A stretch of DNA of 59,775 nucleotides from Streptomyces polyasparticus. Lineage in GTDB: Bacteria; Actinomycetota; Actinomycetes; Streptomycetales; Streptomycetaceae. Within the stretch, counting starts at the first letter, position 1. Every line of letters starts with the position of its first letter. The stretch covers positions 1-59,775 of the forward strand of contig NZ_JACTVJ010000026.1 in assembly GCF_014493765.1 (NCBI RefSeq), read 5' to 3'. Of this stretch, positions 17,150 through 26,313 are shown piece by piece. The translations under genes were made by a program, and so were the position numbers. The notes below the pieces were generated by a model. It saw only the letters and a list, made by a program, of their open reading frames with translations. It did not search any database and was not told the origin of the DNA.

Positions 17150-17557
17150 GTGCGCCAATACACCTACCCCTGCCCACTGCGCTGGGCCGACGCGGACAGC
17201 TACGGACACATCAACAACGCGCTCTTCCTGCGATACATGGAGGAAGCGCGGACCCGTATGTTCCAAGAGCTCCTCTCGGCGGACGAGGGGAGCAACCGGC
17301 GGAACGCCTTCGTCGTCAGCCGCTCTGTGATCGACCATCGAGCACCGCTGCACTACCGAGACGAGCCGGTCAACGTCCACGTTCGCGTGGCCGGCGTGAG
17401 CGCTGCGACGTTCGAGCTCACGTACGAAATATGTGATGCCGATCGGAAGTACGCCGAGGCGAGCACGTCGATCGTGGCCTACAACCTCGAAAGCGAGCGC
17501 CCTCGACGGCTCTCGGTGGCCGAGCGCACCTTCCTGTCGCGATTCGCCGCGGTCTGA
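17150..17557 (+). CDS. Hot-dog acyl-CoA thioesterase (YbgC/4HBT-like)
   Basis: A 135-residue hot-dog protein. The opening LRWADADSYGHINNALFLRYMEEAR carries the Asp/His pair (D, GHINN) of the 4-hydroxybenzoyl-CoA thioesterase family, which hydrolyses acyl thioesters. GTG 17150 has GAAGGAAAG upstream and gives the standard family length. Substrate unknown. It lies alone between a terminator and the GIY-YIG gene. Confidence 0.8.
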   Translation: MRQYTYPCPLRWADADSYGHINNALFLRYMEEARTRMFQELLSADEGSNRRNAFVVSRSVIDHRAPLHYRDEPVNVHVRVAGVSAATFELTYEICDADRKYAEASTSIVAYNLESERPRRLSVAERTFLSRFAAV

Positions 17558-17753
17558 CCTGGATAGCCGCCTGTTCACGCTCTCCGGAACGTTTCGGTGC
17601 GGCACCTGCGTGCGATGGCCCGGCGCGGTAATGGGGGGGCACGCCGCTCGGCTCGAGCCAGGGTGCGTGCGATCCATGGGCCTGAAACCGTACGCAGCTG
17701 CCTGCCTGCCTGCCTGCCGTCAATGTCAGTGCTGGCAGATACAGTCCAGCGTC

Positions 17754-18350
17754 ATGCCGATACCCAACGGCTCACCGCCGCCGCTGCTGGAGATCCGGAC
17801 TGACGTGATCGAGCAGACCCAACGCCAGCTGGAATGGGTCTGCGCCGACCCTCTGGATCCCGCCGCGTGTGCCGCCGTGCCCACGGCGCCGGGCGTGTAC
17901 TGCTGGGCCGCTCGCCGTAACGGCGGCGTCCAATACATCGGCCGAGGCATTGGACAGTGCGGGTTGTGGGGGCGGCTGGGGCGTGACGAGATGCGTTGGG
18001 TCCGCACCGGTACACGCGCTGTCGAGAAGGAGGGCACTGACGCCATTTACATGGCGGACAACTGGGAGAGCTTCAGCAGGGTCATGGTCACCGTGAATGC
18101 CGTGGTGTGGTGGGCCACAGCCTCAAGCGTGGACGAGGCCAAGGCATGGGAGCGACGCCTACTGCAGCAGGCAGTCCGGTTGACGGGCGTGGTGCCGCCG
18201 GTCAACGGCGGGGCCTGGTGGAGCCGGAAACCTGAGTGGGTCGATGCACGCGCTTGGGCTCACCAGGCGGGCGGGGACGTTCAGTTCGGCCCGGGCATCG
18301 GCCTCGTGTCCGTTGTGGGGCCGTCGCCTTGTGGGGTGTGTTCCAAGTAG
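17754..18350 (+). CDS. Stand-alone GIY-YIG superfamily protein
   Basis: A 198-residue protein with GVY at 47-49 and YIG at 61-63 spaced as in GIY-YIG nucleases (PGVYCWAARRNGGVQYIGRG). An Arg follows in LWGRLGRDEMRW, and a Glu and Asn follow in AKAWERRLLQQ and PPVNGG. No second domain is present, unlike UvrC or homing endonucleases. It may be a small DNA nuclease of the island. The ATG at 17754 is preferred over an upstream open frame. Its 3' end overlaps the convergent NUDIX gene by 70 bases. Confidence 0.65.
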   Translation: MPIPNGSPPPLLEIRTDVIEQTQRQLEWVCADPLDPAACAAVPTAPGVYCWAARRNGGVQYIGRGIGQCGLWGRLGRDEMRWVRTGTRAVEKEGTDAIYMADNWESFSRVMVTVNAVVWWATASSVDEAKAWERRLLQQAVRLTGVVPPVNGGAWWSRKPEWVDARAWAHQAGGDVQFGPGIGLVSVVGPSPCGVCSK

Positions 18351-18820
18351 CAGGTGATCCCGGTACGCCGCGCGCGGTCGACGGCTTCCAGCCGACGCGT
18401 GGAGGCAGGGTTCTGCAGCTGGCGCCATTCGTCGAGGGTGTGGACGACGACCTCGGTGTGCTCGCCGGGGTCGAGGACGATGCTGTCGATCTGGTCCTGG
18501 CTCAGGACCCCACCGTCGAAGATGAAGCCGATCTTGTTGACGGTCCAGCTTCCGAGTGGTGGCAGGTAGTGCATCAGCAGCAGCCGGGGCTCGAGGGTCA
18601 AGGTGAGGCCGGTCTCTTCCCGGCACTCACGCAGCGCGCACTCCCAAGGAGTCTCCTCCGTGTCCAGGTTGCCGCCCGGGAATTGGAACATCTTCGGGTT
18701 GCGGGCCACGCGGAGCAGTACCGGGCGGCCGGCTTCGTCGGTGACGTAGAGCGCCGCGTACACGGTGGCCTTCGGGAGGGTGGCGATGTACTGCTCGGGC
18801 GGCAGCCAGACCCCGCTCAT
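18281..18820 (-). CDS. NUDIX hydrolase
   Basis: A 179-residue NUDIX protein. The box G-G-N-L...ECALRECREETGL (residues about 48-70) contains the REETGL metal-binding core. NUDIX enzymes cleave nucleoside diphosphates linked to other groups. The ATG at 18820 overlaps the stop of the VanX-like gene, so it is last in the operon ABC transporter, methyltransferase-NUDIX, MazG, VanX-like, NUDIX. Substrate unknown. Confidence 0.83.
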   Translation of the reverse strand: MSGVWLPPEQYIATLPKATVYAALYVTDEAGRPVLLRVARNPKMFQFPGGNLDTEETPWECALRECREETGLTLTLEPRLLLMHYLPPLGSWTVNKIGFIFDGGVLSQDQIDSIVLDPGEHTEVVVHTLDEWRQLQNPASTRRLEAVDRARRTGITCYLEHTPQGDGPTTDTRPMPGPN

Positions 18821-19488
18821 CGCTCCTCACCACCGAGCGCGTCGAGTTCGATAGGCCCGTATACGGCGGTCTTCTGGCCTGTCATGAGCGCCGCGTACCG
18901 GTCCCCGAACGACCAGTGCCACCATTCGGTCGGGTAGTTGACGAGCCCGGCCTCGCACAGGGCGGAGCACAAGATGGTTCGGTTCGCGCGGGCGAGCGGG
19001 CTGATGGTGTCCGCGTGCGTGTAGCAGGCGCCCTTGCTCTCCTCCGGGTTGGCGTTGACCCGTGTGCCCATGTCGAGCTCCTGGCCGTCGGCGTCGACGA
19101 GGGTCAGGTCCACGGCGGCGCCGGCACTGTGCGGCGCAATCTCCGGCGGCGACACAAACCGGCTCGCGTCCGCTCGCAGCCGCTCCGGCGACAGCGTCGG
19201 ATCGGCCTTGTGGAGCCCGTCTGCGTACGCCTCGAAGTAGCGCCGCTGCAGGGCAGGAGGCCGATACCCTTCGACGAACAGGAACCGCAGTCCGGATGGC
19301 AGCCGTGATTGTGCATGCAGCAGCCGCTCAAGGACTCCGCGGCGCAGGTACGCGAAGGCGCCGCCGGCGTCCTCACGGATAGTGCTGGTGATCAGAGCTC
19401 CGCCCCTGCGAACGTCGACCAGCGGCTCCCGGCAGTCGACCACGGGGATAGCGGCGACGCTCGGATCGGACATCAGGGTGATACTCAC
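18817..19488 (-). CDS. VanX/DdpX-type D-Ala-D-Ala dipeptidase
   Basis: A 223-residue metallopeptidase. Zinc ligands and catalytic residues of the VanX family are visible: HSAGAAVDLTL (His, Asp), PTEWWHWSFGD (Glu, His) and the Arg of EGYRPPALQRR. VanX removes D-Ala-D-Ala in glycopeptide-resistant cells and DdpX recycles it. The GTG at 19488 has GAGGAG 5 bases upstream. No vanH/vanA genes are nearby, so a role in vancomycin resistance is not implied. Its neighbours suggest peptide or nucleotide turnover instead. Confidence 0.78.
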   Translation of the reverse strand: MSITLMSDPSVAAIPVVDCREPLVDVRRGGALITSTIREDAGGAFAYLRRGVLERLLHAQSRLPSGLRFLFVEGYRPPALQRRYFEAYADGLHKADPTLSPERLRADASRFVSPPEIAPHSAGAAVDLTLVDADGQELDMGTRVNANPEESKGACYTHADTISPLARANRTILCSALCEAGLVNYPTEWWHWSFGDRYAALMTGQKTAVYGPIELDALGGEER

Positions 19489-19534
19489 GGGCGGCTCCTC
19501 GGGATGGCAGTCGGTTTGGTGGCGCACGGTGCCA

Positions 19535-19897
19535 TCACGACAGCTCCGTGCTGGAGAAGAGGACGGCGTGATCGGCGGGGAGGAACTTGGCGGCCTTGGC
19601 TTCGAGTTGCTGGTGCAGGTAGGCGGCGGCGTCGGGGCGCATCCGGGCCAGGGCGACCATCGCGGTGATGACGACATCGGCGACCTCGTCGTGGGCGTCC
19701 TGCCAGCCGTGGCTGTTCCCCTTGCGCGGATTGGTGCCACGCGCGCCGATCACGGCCTGGGACGCCTCGCCGGTCTCTTCGGCGATCTTCAGGACCTGCA
19801 AGGTCCACTGCTCGTGGAGGGACAGATCGCGGGCGTCGTCATGCTCGGTGAACCGGCGGGCCAGAGTCTCGACGATGTCCCAGGTGTGGCTGTGCAC
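19535..19897 (-). CDS. MazG-like nucleotide pyrophosphohydrolase
   Basis: A 120-residue helical protein with KIAEETGEASQA and HDEVADVVITAMVAL, the two Glu/Asp-rich helices that hold Mg2+ in MazG-like NTP pyrophosphatases. These enzymes turn NTPs into NMPs and act as house-cleaning or alarmone-lowering proteins. The GTG at 19897 has GGAGA upstream. It lies between the VanX-like and fusion genes on the same strand. Confidence 0.75.
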   Translation of the reverse strand: MHSHTWDIVETLARRFTEHDDARDLSLHEQWTLQVLKIAEETGEASQAVIGARGTNPRKGNSHGWQDAHDEVADVVITAMVALARMRPDAAAYLHQQLEAKAAKFLPADHAVLFSSTELS

Positions 19898-19974
19898 GGC
19901 GGATGTCTCCTTCAGTACAGGCGAGATAGCGGCGGCCAATCGCGCAGGGATGCGCCCGGAGCGCGGATCGATCG

Positions 19975-21192
19975 TCACGTCCTCGGCTCTTCTGCTGTGG
20001 CGTTGGGCGCGAAGGGGGTGAAATGGGCTGGGGCGTGGTCGATTGGCAGGTCTGGGCGCCATGCGGTGAGGATCTGCGCGCTGCATTCGAACAGGTCTTG
20101 GCGCGGAAGCCGGTCGAGTGGCCACCACTGCCAGTCGCCGACGCTCTCGTTCGGCTGTGTGGCCGGCCAGCCCTGCCAGGCGGTGACGACCGCGCCCACG
20201 GTGACACGGACAACGCCGCCGACGTGATCGAGCAGCGTGCCCAGGAGCCGCACGTCCTCGGGCCGCGCCACCAGGCCGGTCTCCTCGCGGAGTTCACGCA
20301 CAGCCGTCTCTTCCAGGGATCTGTCCGATGTCTCCACAGTCCCGCCGGGCAGCTCCACGGTTCCGCGCCGGTGACGGCCGAGCAGCAGTCCTTGCTCGCT
20401 GAGGACGATGGCGCCGACACCGATGGCGGCATGCGGTCGGGGCGGCTGCGCGGTGCGCGGCCGGCTGGTGGTCCGCGGCCGATGAACGGGCCGGCGGCGG
20501 GCGCGGACCAGGTGGACGGCCACGGGGTTGTCTGCTTCGGGGGCTCGCAGGACCTCGCTGTGCTCGACGTGGAAGCCGTAGCCGGTGAGCAGGTCCTCCC
20601 AGAGCTGGGGCGTCAGCGCCCAGGTCGGGCTGGGGATCGGCTCCTGGTCCTTGAGCAGGATCACTTCCTGGCGTGGGGCCACGGTGGTGGAGGGGCCGTG
20701 TCCGTGCATGTTGGTGTGCAGGGCGGAGAAGACGAGCGGCGCGTCGTTGCGCAGTCCGTCGCGCAGCGCCGGGAGGACGTGGTGGGGGTCGAGGCAGCCG
20801 AAGGTGCAGATGCCGTACGCCGCGTCATAGGGCTCCGTGGTGCGCAGGTGATCGACCACGTCGGCGTGAACGAAGCGGACGCCCGGCTCGTCGCCGAAGT
20901 GCGAGGCCGCCCGCTGGTGTTGGGTGCCGGACAGCTCGACGGCGTCGACCAGGGCGCCGTGCTCGCGGGCGAAGTGCACAGCGTGGTGGCCGGGCCCGGA
21001 ACCGATGTCGAGCACGCGCCGTCCGCGGATCGGCCCGAGGACCTCGGCCCCGGGCCCCACGCCGTCCCAAAAGCCCCACCGCACCCGCTCAGGAACGGCC
21101 GGCATATAGCCGCGCTCCATCTGCACGCGCCCGTAGCGGGTCCACGTCTCCCGCACCGCCGACGTGCTGCTGGCTGAAGCGATGTCTGTCAT
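19975..21192 (-). CDS. SAM methyltransferase fused to NUDIX hydrolase
   Basis: A 405-residue two-domain protein. Residues 1-225 form a class I methyltransferase with motif [17 protein letters not shown]. After a Pro/Arg-rich linker (about 225-245), residues 250-390 form a NUDIX domain (ELPGGTVET, then [12 protein letters not shown]). One continuous frame covers both, so the fusion is real in this sequence. ATG 21192. The pairing suggests methylation and hydrolysis of one nucleotide-like compound, which is inference. A gap of 64 bases separates it from the ABC transporter gene. Confidence 0.8.
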   Translation of the reverse strand: MTDIASASSTSAVRETWTRYGRVQMERGYMPAVPERVRWGFWDGVGPGAEVLGPIRGRRVLDIGSGPGHHAVHFAREHGALVDAVELSGTQHQRAASHFGDEPGVRFVHADVVDHLRTTEPYDAAYGICTFGCLDPHHVLPALRDGLRNDAPLVFSALHTNMHGHGPSTTVAPRQEVILLKDQEPIPSPTWALTPQLWEDLLTGYGFHVEHSEVLRAPEADNPVAVHLVRARRRPVHRPRTTSRPRTAQPPRPHAAIGVGAIVLSEQGLLLGRHRRGTVELPGGTVETSDRSLEETAVRELREETGLVARPEDVRLLGTLLDHVGGVVRVTVGAVVTAWQGWPATQPNESVGDWQWWPLDRLPRQDLFECSAQILTAWRPDLPIDHAPAHFTPFAPNATAEEPRT

Positions 21193-21256
21193 GGATCTCT
21201 CGATTCGCCGCGGGTGGTGCAGGGCCACCGGGCCCTGCACCACAGGTCGGATGGGG

Positions 21257-23146
21257 TCAGCGGTCCTTGGCCAGAGCCACGAGATCAGCGAACTGCCCTC
21301 CGGCATGCACCAGCTCGTCGTATGTGCCCTGCTCGATCACCCGCCCCTTGTCCATCACGAGGATGCGGTCGGCCAGTCGCGTGTTCTCAAGCTGATGCGT
21401 CACAACCACGGTCATGCAGTGCGGGGCGATCTGCTTGATCTGCTGGAAGATCGCGTGCTCACCGCGGGCATCCATCTGCGAGGTCGGCTCATCCAGGATC
21501 ACGATCGGCGTCTGCCGGTACAGGGCGCGGCTGCACACGAGGCGCTGCCACTGACCGCCGGACAGCTCAGCGCCGCCGAACAGTTCCCGCGCGAGAAGTG
21601 TGTCGAGGCCCTGGGGCAACTTCTCGACCTCCTCGCGCATCCCGACCGCGTCGATCGCCTTCCACACCGGGCCGTCATCGTGGGTACGCGGCTGGCCGAG
21701 CGTCACGTTCTCGCGAGCCCGCAGCGGCCAGCACGCGAAGTTCTGCGGAACCAGCGACGTGCGCGACCACACAGAACTCGGCGCGGCATCAGCCAGATTG
21801 ATGCCGTCGAACTGCACGGCGCCCTTGTCGGGCAGCACGATTCCCGTGATCAGCCGGGCCAGCGTCGACTTGCCCGACCCGTTCTCCCCGACGAGCGCCA
21901 GGATCTCGCCCCGGCGCAGCGTCAGGGACACCCCGGCCACGGCCGGCTCCTCCTTGCCCGGGTAGTGGTACACGGCCTCGTCGATACGGATCTCCTCGAT
22001 GCGCTCCGGGATCGTCAACGCGCCGCGCTTGGGCGCGAGTTCGTCCGCAAGATCGAGGAACGCGCGCATGTCGACCAGATAGAGCGACGTGTGAAACAGC
22101 GCCGCGCCCTGGATGACGACCTGCGTCAAGGCCGCCACGGCCGTCTGCACGGCGACCACGGCGGTGGCCGCGATCGGCAGCGCGATCCGGCCGGTGATCG
22201 CGAGGCCGGCGAGGGTTGCCCAGGTGCACATCAGGAAGAAGCCGCCCAGCGCGCTGCTGGCGGTCTGAATGCGCAGCATCTGCGGCACGGCCTTGAGGGT
22301 GCGCTGGTCGATCCGCTCGGACAAGGCCCGGTACCAGTAGATCTGGTAGTCGGTCATGCTGTTCGCGCGGACCTCGTCCCCGAACCGCGCATGGGTCGAC
22401 CACGACCTCATCATCGCCCGCACGTTACGGTCACCGAGGTTGAGGAAGTGCGTGCGGTAGTCGACGCGAGCGGACAACACGGCGCCGACGCCCGCGGGCA
22501 GCACGGCCAGCAGCAGCACCGGCAGCAACAGCGGATGCAGCACCGTGATCACGCCACCCGCGGCGACCATGCGGACCAGCGCGGCGGTGAACCGCTGCGC
22601 GTCCTGGACCATGAGACGGGTGCGGGTGACACCGATCTCCGCGGCCTCCTGCTGGTCGGCGAACCCGTCGCGCCCGTACGCGGATGACTCCACCCGCAGC
22701 ACCGCGGCGACGAGCGCGACATCCGCATCAGTGGTGAGCAGCGGAGTGATCCGTCCGTCCGTGTACGAGGACAACAGGCTGCACATCCGGCCAACCCCCG
22801 CCGCGAGCGTCACGACGACCAGCGCCGGCAGGGCGCCGTGCAGGCGTTCGGACACGGTGCCGCCACCGAGGATGTGCGTCATGGCCCGGGCGGTCGTCGC
22901 GAGAACGACCGCGGCTGCGATACCGGTGAAGATCTGGCAAGCGAGCAGCAGAACGGCGGCTTGCTTGTCGACCTCCCAGGCTTTGCGCGCGGTGTGCGCG
23001 AGCACAGAGGGAAGACGTCGGGCCATCGCACCGAAACGTGCCCCTTCCAGGGGATTCTCGGCGAACTTACTCCCGTAGGTGAGGCTCGCGGGTGGAGGAG
23101 GGGGAGGCGTCTTCGGGGGTGTGGTCGAGGCGTCAGTCAATGTCAC
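21257..23146 (-). CDS. ABC exporter (fused permease and ATPase)
   Basis: A 629-residue half-transporter. Residues 60-360 form a six-helix membrane domain. The C-terminal ATPase has Walker A GENGSGKS, the signature LSGGQWQRL, Walker [10 protein letters not shown] and the switch His in [10 protein letters not shown]. The type I exporter architecture fits export of a peptide, lipid or drug. The GTG at 23146 has GGAAGGA upstream. It leads the operon that also holds the methyltransferase-NUDIX, MazG, VanX-like and NUDIX genes, and could export their product or confer resistance. Confidence 0.88.
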   Translation of the reverse strand: MTLTDASTTPPKTPPPPPPASLTYGSKFAENPLEGARFGAMARRLPSVLAHTARKAWEVDKQAAVLLLACQIFTGIAAAVVLATTARAMTHILGGGTVSERLHGALPALVVVTLAAGVGRMCSLLSSYTDGRITPLLTTDADVALVAAVLRVESSAYGRDGFADQQEAAEIGVTRTRLMVQDAQRFTAALVRMVAAGGVITVLHPLLLPVLLLAVLPAGVGAVLSARVDYRTHFLNLGDRNVRAMMRSWSTHARFGDEVRANSMTDYQIYWYRALSERIDQRTLKAVPQMLRIQTASSALGGFFLMCTWATLAGLAITGRIALPIAATAVVAVQTAVAALTQVVIQGAALFHTSLYLVDMRAFLDLADELAPKRGALTIPERIEEIRIDEAVYHYPGKEEPAVAGVSLTLRRGEILALVGENGSGKSTLARLITGIVLPDKGAVQFDGINLADAAPSSVWSRTSLVPQNFACWPLRARENVTLGQPRTHDDGPVWKAIDAVGMREEVEKLPQGLDTLLARELFGGAELSGGQWQRLVCSRALYRQTPIVILDEPTSQMDARGEHAIFQQIKQIAPHCMTVVVTHQLENTRLADRILVMDKGRVIEQGTYDELVHAGGQFADLVALAKDR

Positions 23147-23562
23147 CTAGTCCTTCCTCAGGGGATGGTGCCGCACCTGGATGGCTCGGCGGTGCCCGGG
23201 ATAACGACGCCGCCAGCGAATCGAACGCGCTCGATTCCAGACGTCCTGGAAGCCTGGAACCGCAAGGACGACCGAGCCCGATCGCCACCACCCGGCGCCC
23301 TCCACGCGCGGCGAATTGGCCGAATCGCCGAGCCTTGAAACGCCTGTGACGAATGAGGTTTGGCGGCCGGGACTGACCATGACGGCCGCCCAAGCAGCAA
23401 GGCGCCGATCGACGTGCGCAACAGTGCGGCGGTGGGTGAACCTTCCGGCAGCGCCCGCATTCAGGAGGGGGCCGTGAGCGCATAAGACGGCGTCCAGGAA
23501 CGGCACTTGAGGTCGGTACGCTGACGGCGAGATCACGTTCCCGCCCCAGAAGGTGATGCGCT
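23147..23562. other. Divergent intergenic region, ABC exporter / HIT gene
   Basis: About 415 bases with the start regions of two divergent genes. Reading frames here are short and have unremarkable composition; I support none as a gene. No clear operator or riboswitch-like structure was seen. Confidence 0.4.
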
Positions 23563-23952
23563 GTGGCCCCTGTCGAGCCTGCCGACACCGTCTCGGACTT
23601 CTACTGCCACCAGGCACTCGCCGGCCTGGTGGACCTCGACGTCGTCGCCGAGACCGAGACCACCCTCGCCTTTCACCACACCCGCCCTTCGTACCCAGTG
23701 CACATCGTGGTGATCCCAAAGGAGCACACGCCGTCGCTCACGGACCTCGGCCGCGGTGGGCCTCAACTGCTCGCTGAGGTACTGGAGACGGTCAGGAAGG
23801 TCGCGCAGCAGGTGGAGGCAGAACACGGCGCTTGCTCGGTCACGACCAATCTGGGGCTGTATCAGGAGTCGAAGCACCTGCACTGGCACGTCACCTACCG
23901 AGGCGAGTCCGAGGCCGAAATCCTGGCGATGTACGGCAATCACGACGCCTGA
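23563..23952 (+). CDS. HIT-family nucleotide hydrolase/transferase
   Basis: A 129-residue HIT protein. The motif HLHWHV corresponds to H-x-H-x-H, whose middle His forms a covalent nucleotidyl intermediate in Hint/Fhit-type enzymes. The strand YPVHIVVIPKEHTPSLTD is also family-typical. The GTG at 23563 has an AAGGTGA ribosome site. HIT enzymes hydrolyse AMP-linked amines or dinucleotides. It is one of several nucleotide-acting genes in this part of the island. Confidence 0.83.
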   Translation: MAPVEPADTVSDFYCHQALAGLVDLDVVAETETTLAFHHTRPSYPVHIVVIPKEHTPSLTDLGRGGPQLLAEVLETVRKVAQQVEAEHGACSVTTNLGLYQESKHLHWHVTYRGESEAEILAMYGNHDA

Positions 23953-24321
23953 GCACCCCAGCTGCCCGGTGAGGCGCTGAGCCCGCTGAGAACGGTCGTT
24001 GCGCGAGCCGCCAGACCTGCGATGGCGATCACTCGTGAGCGGGAACACGGATTCTGGGTCCGTCGCGTACAGCACGCCACGCTCCTCATGGGCGGCGTTC
24101 GACACGCGAGCGGTGATCAACTGGCGTTCGCGGCATGGAACCTGATGGAATCGGCGCCCGACTTTGGAACGGTCCGTAGCCCATTGCGCTACGGAGAACG
24201 CGCGTGGCGTCTGATGAAACAGGGGCCCGCTGCATGGAGTTGATCGTGTCGCTGGACTTCGTACAAACCCTGGTGTTCCGCTCGTGTGCCGGCCGCAGTC
24301 CGGTGGGTATGGGGGCGTTCC

Positions 24322-24882
24322 GTGGCGATCACTGATGCGGACATTGCCGGCGTCGTCGCGTGCTACCTTGAGCGCTTTCCGGACGAGGCCGTGCAGCTGT
24401 CGGAGGCGCTTCGATTGCTGGCCCAGGGCCAGGAGTTCGCGTCCAGGCGCAGCTTCCCGATGCATGTGACGGTCGGTGCTCTGCTGGTTCGCGGTGAGAC
24501 TGAGATTCTCTTGATCGAGCACCGGGCGTACGGGATCACGTTGCAGCCAGGCGGGCATCTGGAGCCGACCGACACGAGTCTTGTCGCGGCGGCCGTGCGA
24601 GAGCTGGCCGAGGAAACGGGCATCGATCCCGGTGCGGTCTCGCCCGTCTCGACACTGCCGGCGTACATCGAGTTCGGCAGGGTTCCGGCCCGCCCGGAGA
24701 AGGACGAGCCGGAGCACTTCCACCTCGATGTCGGGTATGCCTTTACGACGGTTCACGGACAAGTGGGAAGCCTCCAGGAGTCCGAGGTCACGGGTGCAGG
24801 ATGGGTTTCGCTCGACGTGGCCGAGCAGCGCGTGGGACATCGCATCGCACGAGCCGTCGGCGCTGCGGCGCACGCTCGTTGA
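24322..24882 (+). CDS. NUDIX hydrolase
   Basis: A NUDIX protein of about 186 residues. The box PGGHLEPTDT...AVRELAEETGID holds the EETGI core. An N-terminal helical extension (ITDADIAGVVACYLERFPDEAV) precedes the NUDIX fold. The GTG at 24322 has a GGGGG ribosome site; an upstream ATG at 24286 is less likely. The 3' end faces the convergent DsbA-like gene 13 bases away. The 370 bases before it hold no supported gene. Confidence 0.8.
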   Translation: MAITDADIAGVVACYLERFPDEAVQLSEALRLLAQGQEFASRRSFPMHVTVGALLVRGETEILLIEHRAYGITLQPGGHLEPTDTSLVAAAVRELAEETGIDPGAVSPVSTLPAYIEFGRVPARPEKDEPEHFHLDVGYAFTTVHGQVGSLQESEVTGAGWVSLDVAEQRVGHRIARAVGAAAHAR

Positions 24883-24895
24883 CCGCGTCCTTGCG

Positions 24896-25528
24896 CTAGT
24901 CGAAGGACGCTTTGCGGTCGCGGCTCCGCTTGAGCTCGAAGAAGCCGTCCGTTGTCGCGACGAGAGCCACGCCGTCCCATAGCCGCCCGGCGGCTTCCCC
25001 GCGGGGCATGGGAGTGACCACCGGACCGAACAGGACGATGCCCCTGACACGCAGCAGCGGGGTTCCGACGTCGAGGCCGGCCTCACGGGTCGCCTCTTCG
25101 TGAGACTCCACGATCAGCCGGTCGAAGTGCGTGCTGTGCGCGGCTTCAGACAGCGATGCGGGCAAGCCCGCTTCCGCGAGCGCGTCTGCAATGACAGCGG
25201 GTTCATCGCGACGCCGTTGGTTGTGGAGGCGGGTACCGAGCGCGGTGTACAGCGGACCGAGGACGCCACGGCCGCCGTACTCCGTCGCCGCGGCGCACAC
25301 CCGCACCAAGCCCCATGACCGTTCCATCAGTTCCCGGTACTCGGTGCTGAGGTCCTTGCCCTGGCGTTGGACGAGATTGAGGTGCGCCAGTGACATGAGC
25401 CGCCAGTCGGCGCGCACGGGCCTTACCTCCTCGACTTCAAGGAGCCAGCGGGACGTGATCCACGCCCAAGGGCACAGCGGATCGAACCAGAACGGCACCA
25501 CTTCGCGGTGCTTGGCTGTGGAATCCAT
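24896..25528 (-). CDS. DsbA-fold protein, Rv2466c-like mycothiol-dependent reductase
   Basis: A 210-residue thioredoxin-fold protein. The opening FWFDPLCPWAWITSRWLLE matches the Rv2466c family of mycothiol-dependent nitroreductases, where CPWx replaces the CxxC of ordinary DsbA. The family uses the actinobacterial thiol mycothiol and occurs in the cytoplasm; no signal peptide is present. It lies 36 bases after the exonuclease gene and is probably last in the long minus-strand operon. Its link to the deazaguanine genes is uncertain. Confidence 0.72.
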   Translation of the reverse strand: MDSTAKHREVVPFWFDPLCPWAWITSRWLLEVEEVRPVRADWRLMSLAHLNLVQRQGKDLSTEYRELMERSWGLVRVCAAATEYGGRGVLGPLYTALGTRLHNQRRRDEPAVIADALAEAGLPASLSEAAHSTHFDRLIVESHEEATREAGLDVGTPLLRVRGIVLFGPVVTPMPRGEAAGRLWDGVALVATTDGFFELKRSRDRKASFD

Positions 25529-25564
25529 GGATGAGCACGTCCTCTCTGCGTTGCCGACGGCCTG

Positions 25565-26227
25565 CTAGACCTCGAACAGCTCGCTTTGCACGGGCAGGTT
25601 GCACTTCGCCGTGCGTCCGGCAGTCTTGGCCAGCGCCGCGAGGTCGTCGCAGGCATCCCGCCGATCTGCCTCTGCGACGAGCCGCATGAACACCTGCGCG
25701 GTCACATCGACATCGGCGTACGCACGGTGGCGATCGGCTGGCTGCTGGATGGCGAAATGGGAGAGCAGCGTGTCGAGTTTGTAGTTCGGCAACCCCGGCA
25801 CGACGTCCTTGGCCAGCGGAATGGTGTCCAGCAGGTCGGTGCGGGACAGAGTCGGACAGTGCTCTCGCTGGTTGTAGATGATGTTGGCCTCGGTGGCGGC
25901 GTGCTGGGCCACGAGGAGGTAGCGGCAGCCGTCGGCGAGCTGCCGGTCGAGTCCGCCCAATGCCTCGGCCGGAGAGGGTGCTTGGCCTACTTCGTCCGCA
26001 GTTAACCCGGTTTGTGCCGTGTCCGCGGGAGTCACCGGAGCGAATGCGGGCGGCCGGATGAGGGAGGAGTACGTGCCGACGGAGACCCAGGCGTTGCCAT
26101 CGTGGCGCAACGCGAGGGCCGCGACTTCGATCGGCTGGGCCGGATAGCCCCTGGGGGTCGTTGTTTCGAAGTCGATGACGACGAAGGTGGTTTCCTTGAA
26201 AGCCGGGTCGCGGGTGAGTCTGCCCAT
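25565..26227 (-). CDS. DnaQ-like DEDDh 3'-5' exonuclease
   Basis: A 220-residue protein. Exo I motif VVIDFETTTP supplies Asp and Glu, and the third motif HRAYADVDVTAQV supplies the His and Asp of the DEDDh class. The middle motif reads AQHAATEANII with Glu where Asp is usual, so activity is likely but altered chemistry is possible. It may be a stand-alone proofreader or oligoribonuclease-like enzyme. The ATG at 26227 is 86 bases after the PurC-like gene stop, on the same strand. Confidence 0.75.
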   Translation of the reverse strand: MGRLTRDPAFKETTFVVIDFETTTPRGYPAQPIEVAALALRHDGNAWVSVGTYSSLIRPPAFAPVTPADTAQTGLTADEVGQAPSPAEALGGLDRQLADGCRYLLVAQHAATEANIIYNQREHCPTLSRTDLLDTIPLAKDVVPGLPNYKLDTLLSHFAIQQPADRHRAYADVDVTAQVFMRLVAEADRRDACDDLAALAKTAGRTAKCNLPVQSELFEV

Positions 26228-26313
26228 GTTCCATCGCTCTCGTTGATTCTGATCGTTGCCAGGTCCGCGGAGCCAACTTCGGAGGGGTCCTGGACTGCGA
26301 ACGTGGTGTGCTG

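Noticed and set aside
18817-19488. Glycopeptide (vancomycin) resistance cassette
   Set aside because: Only a VanX-like gene is present. There is no vanH, vanA or vanRS; DdpX-type dipeptidases are common without resistance.
24022-24243. 73-codon plus-strand frame between HIT and NUDIX genes
   Set aside because: No ribosome site, no recognisable domain and no coupling to its neighbours; not supported as a gene.
23533-25086. Long minus-strand open frame of 517 codons
   Set aside because: It lies opposite the HIT and NUDIX genes and has Ser/Arg-rich low-information translation with no domain. A high-GC shadow.
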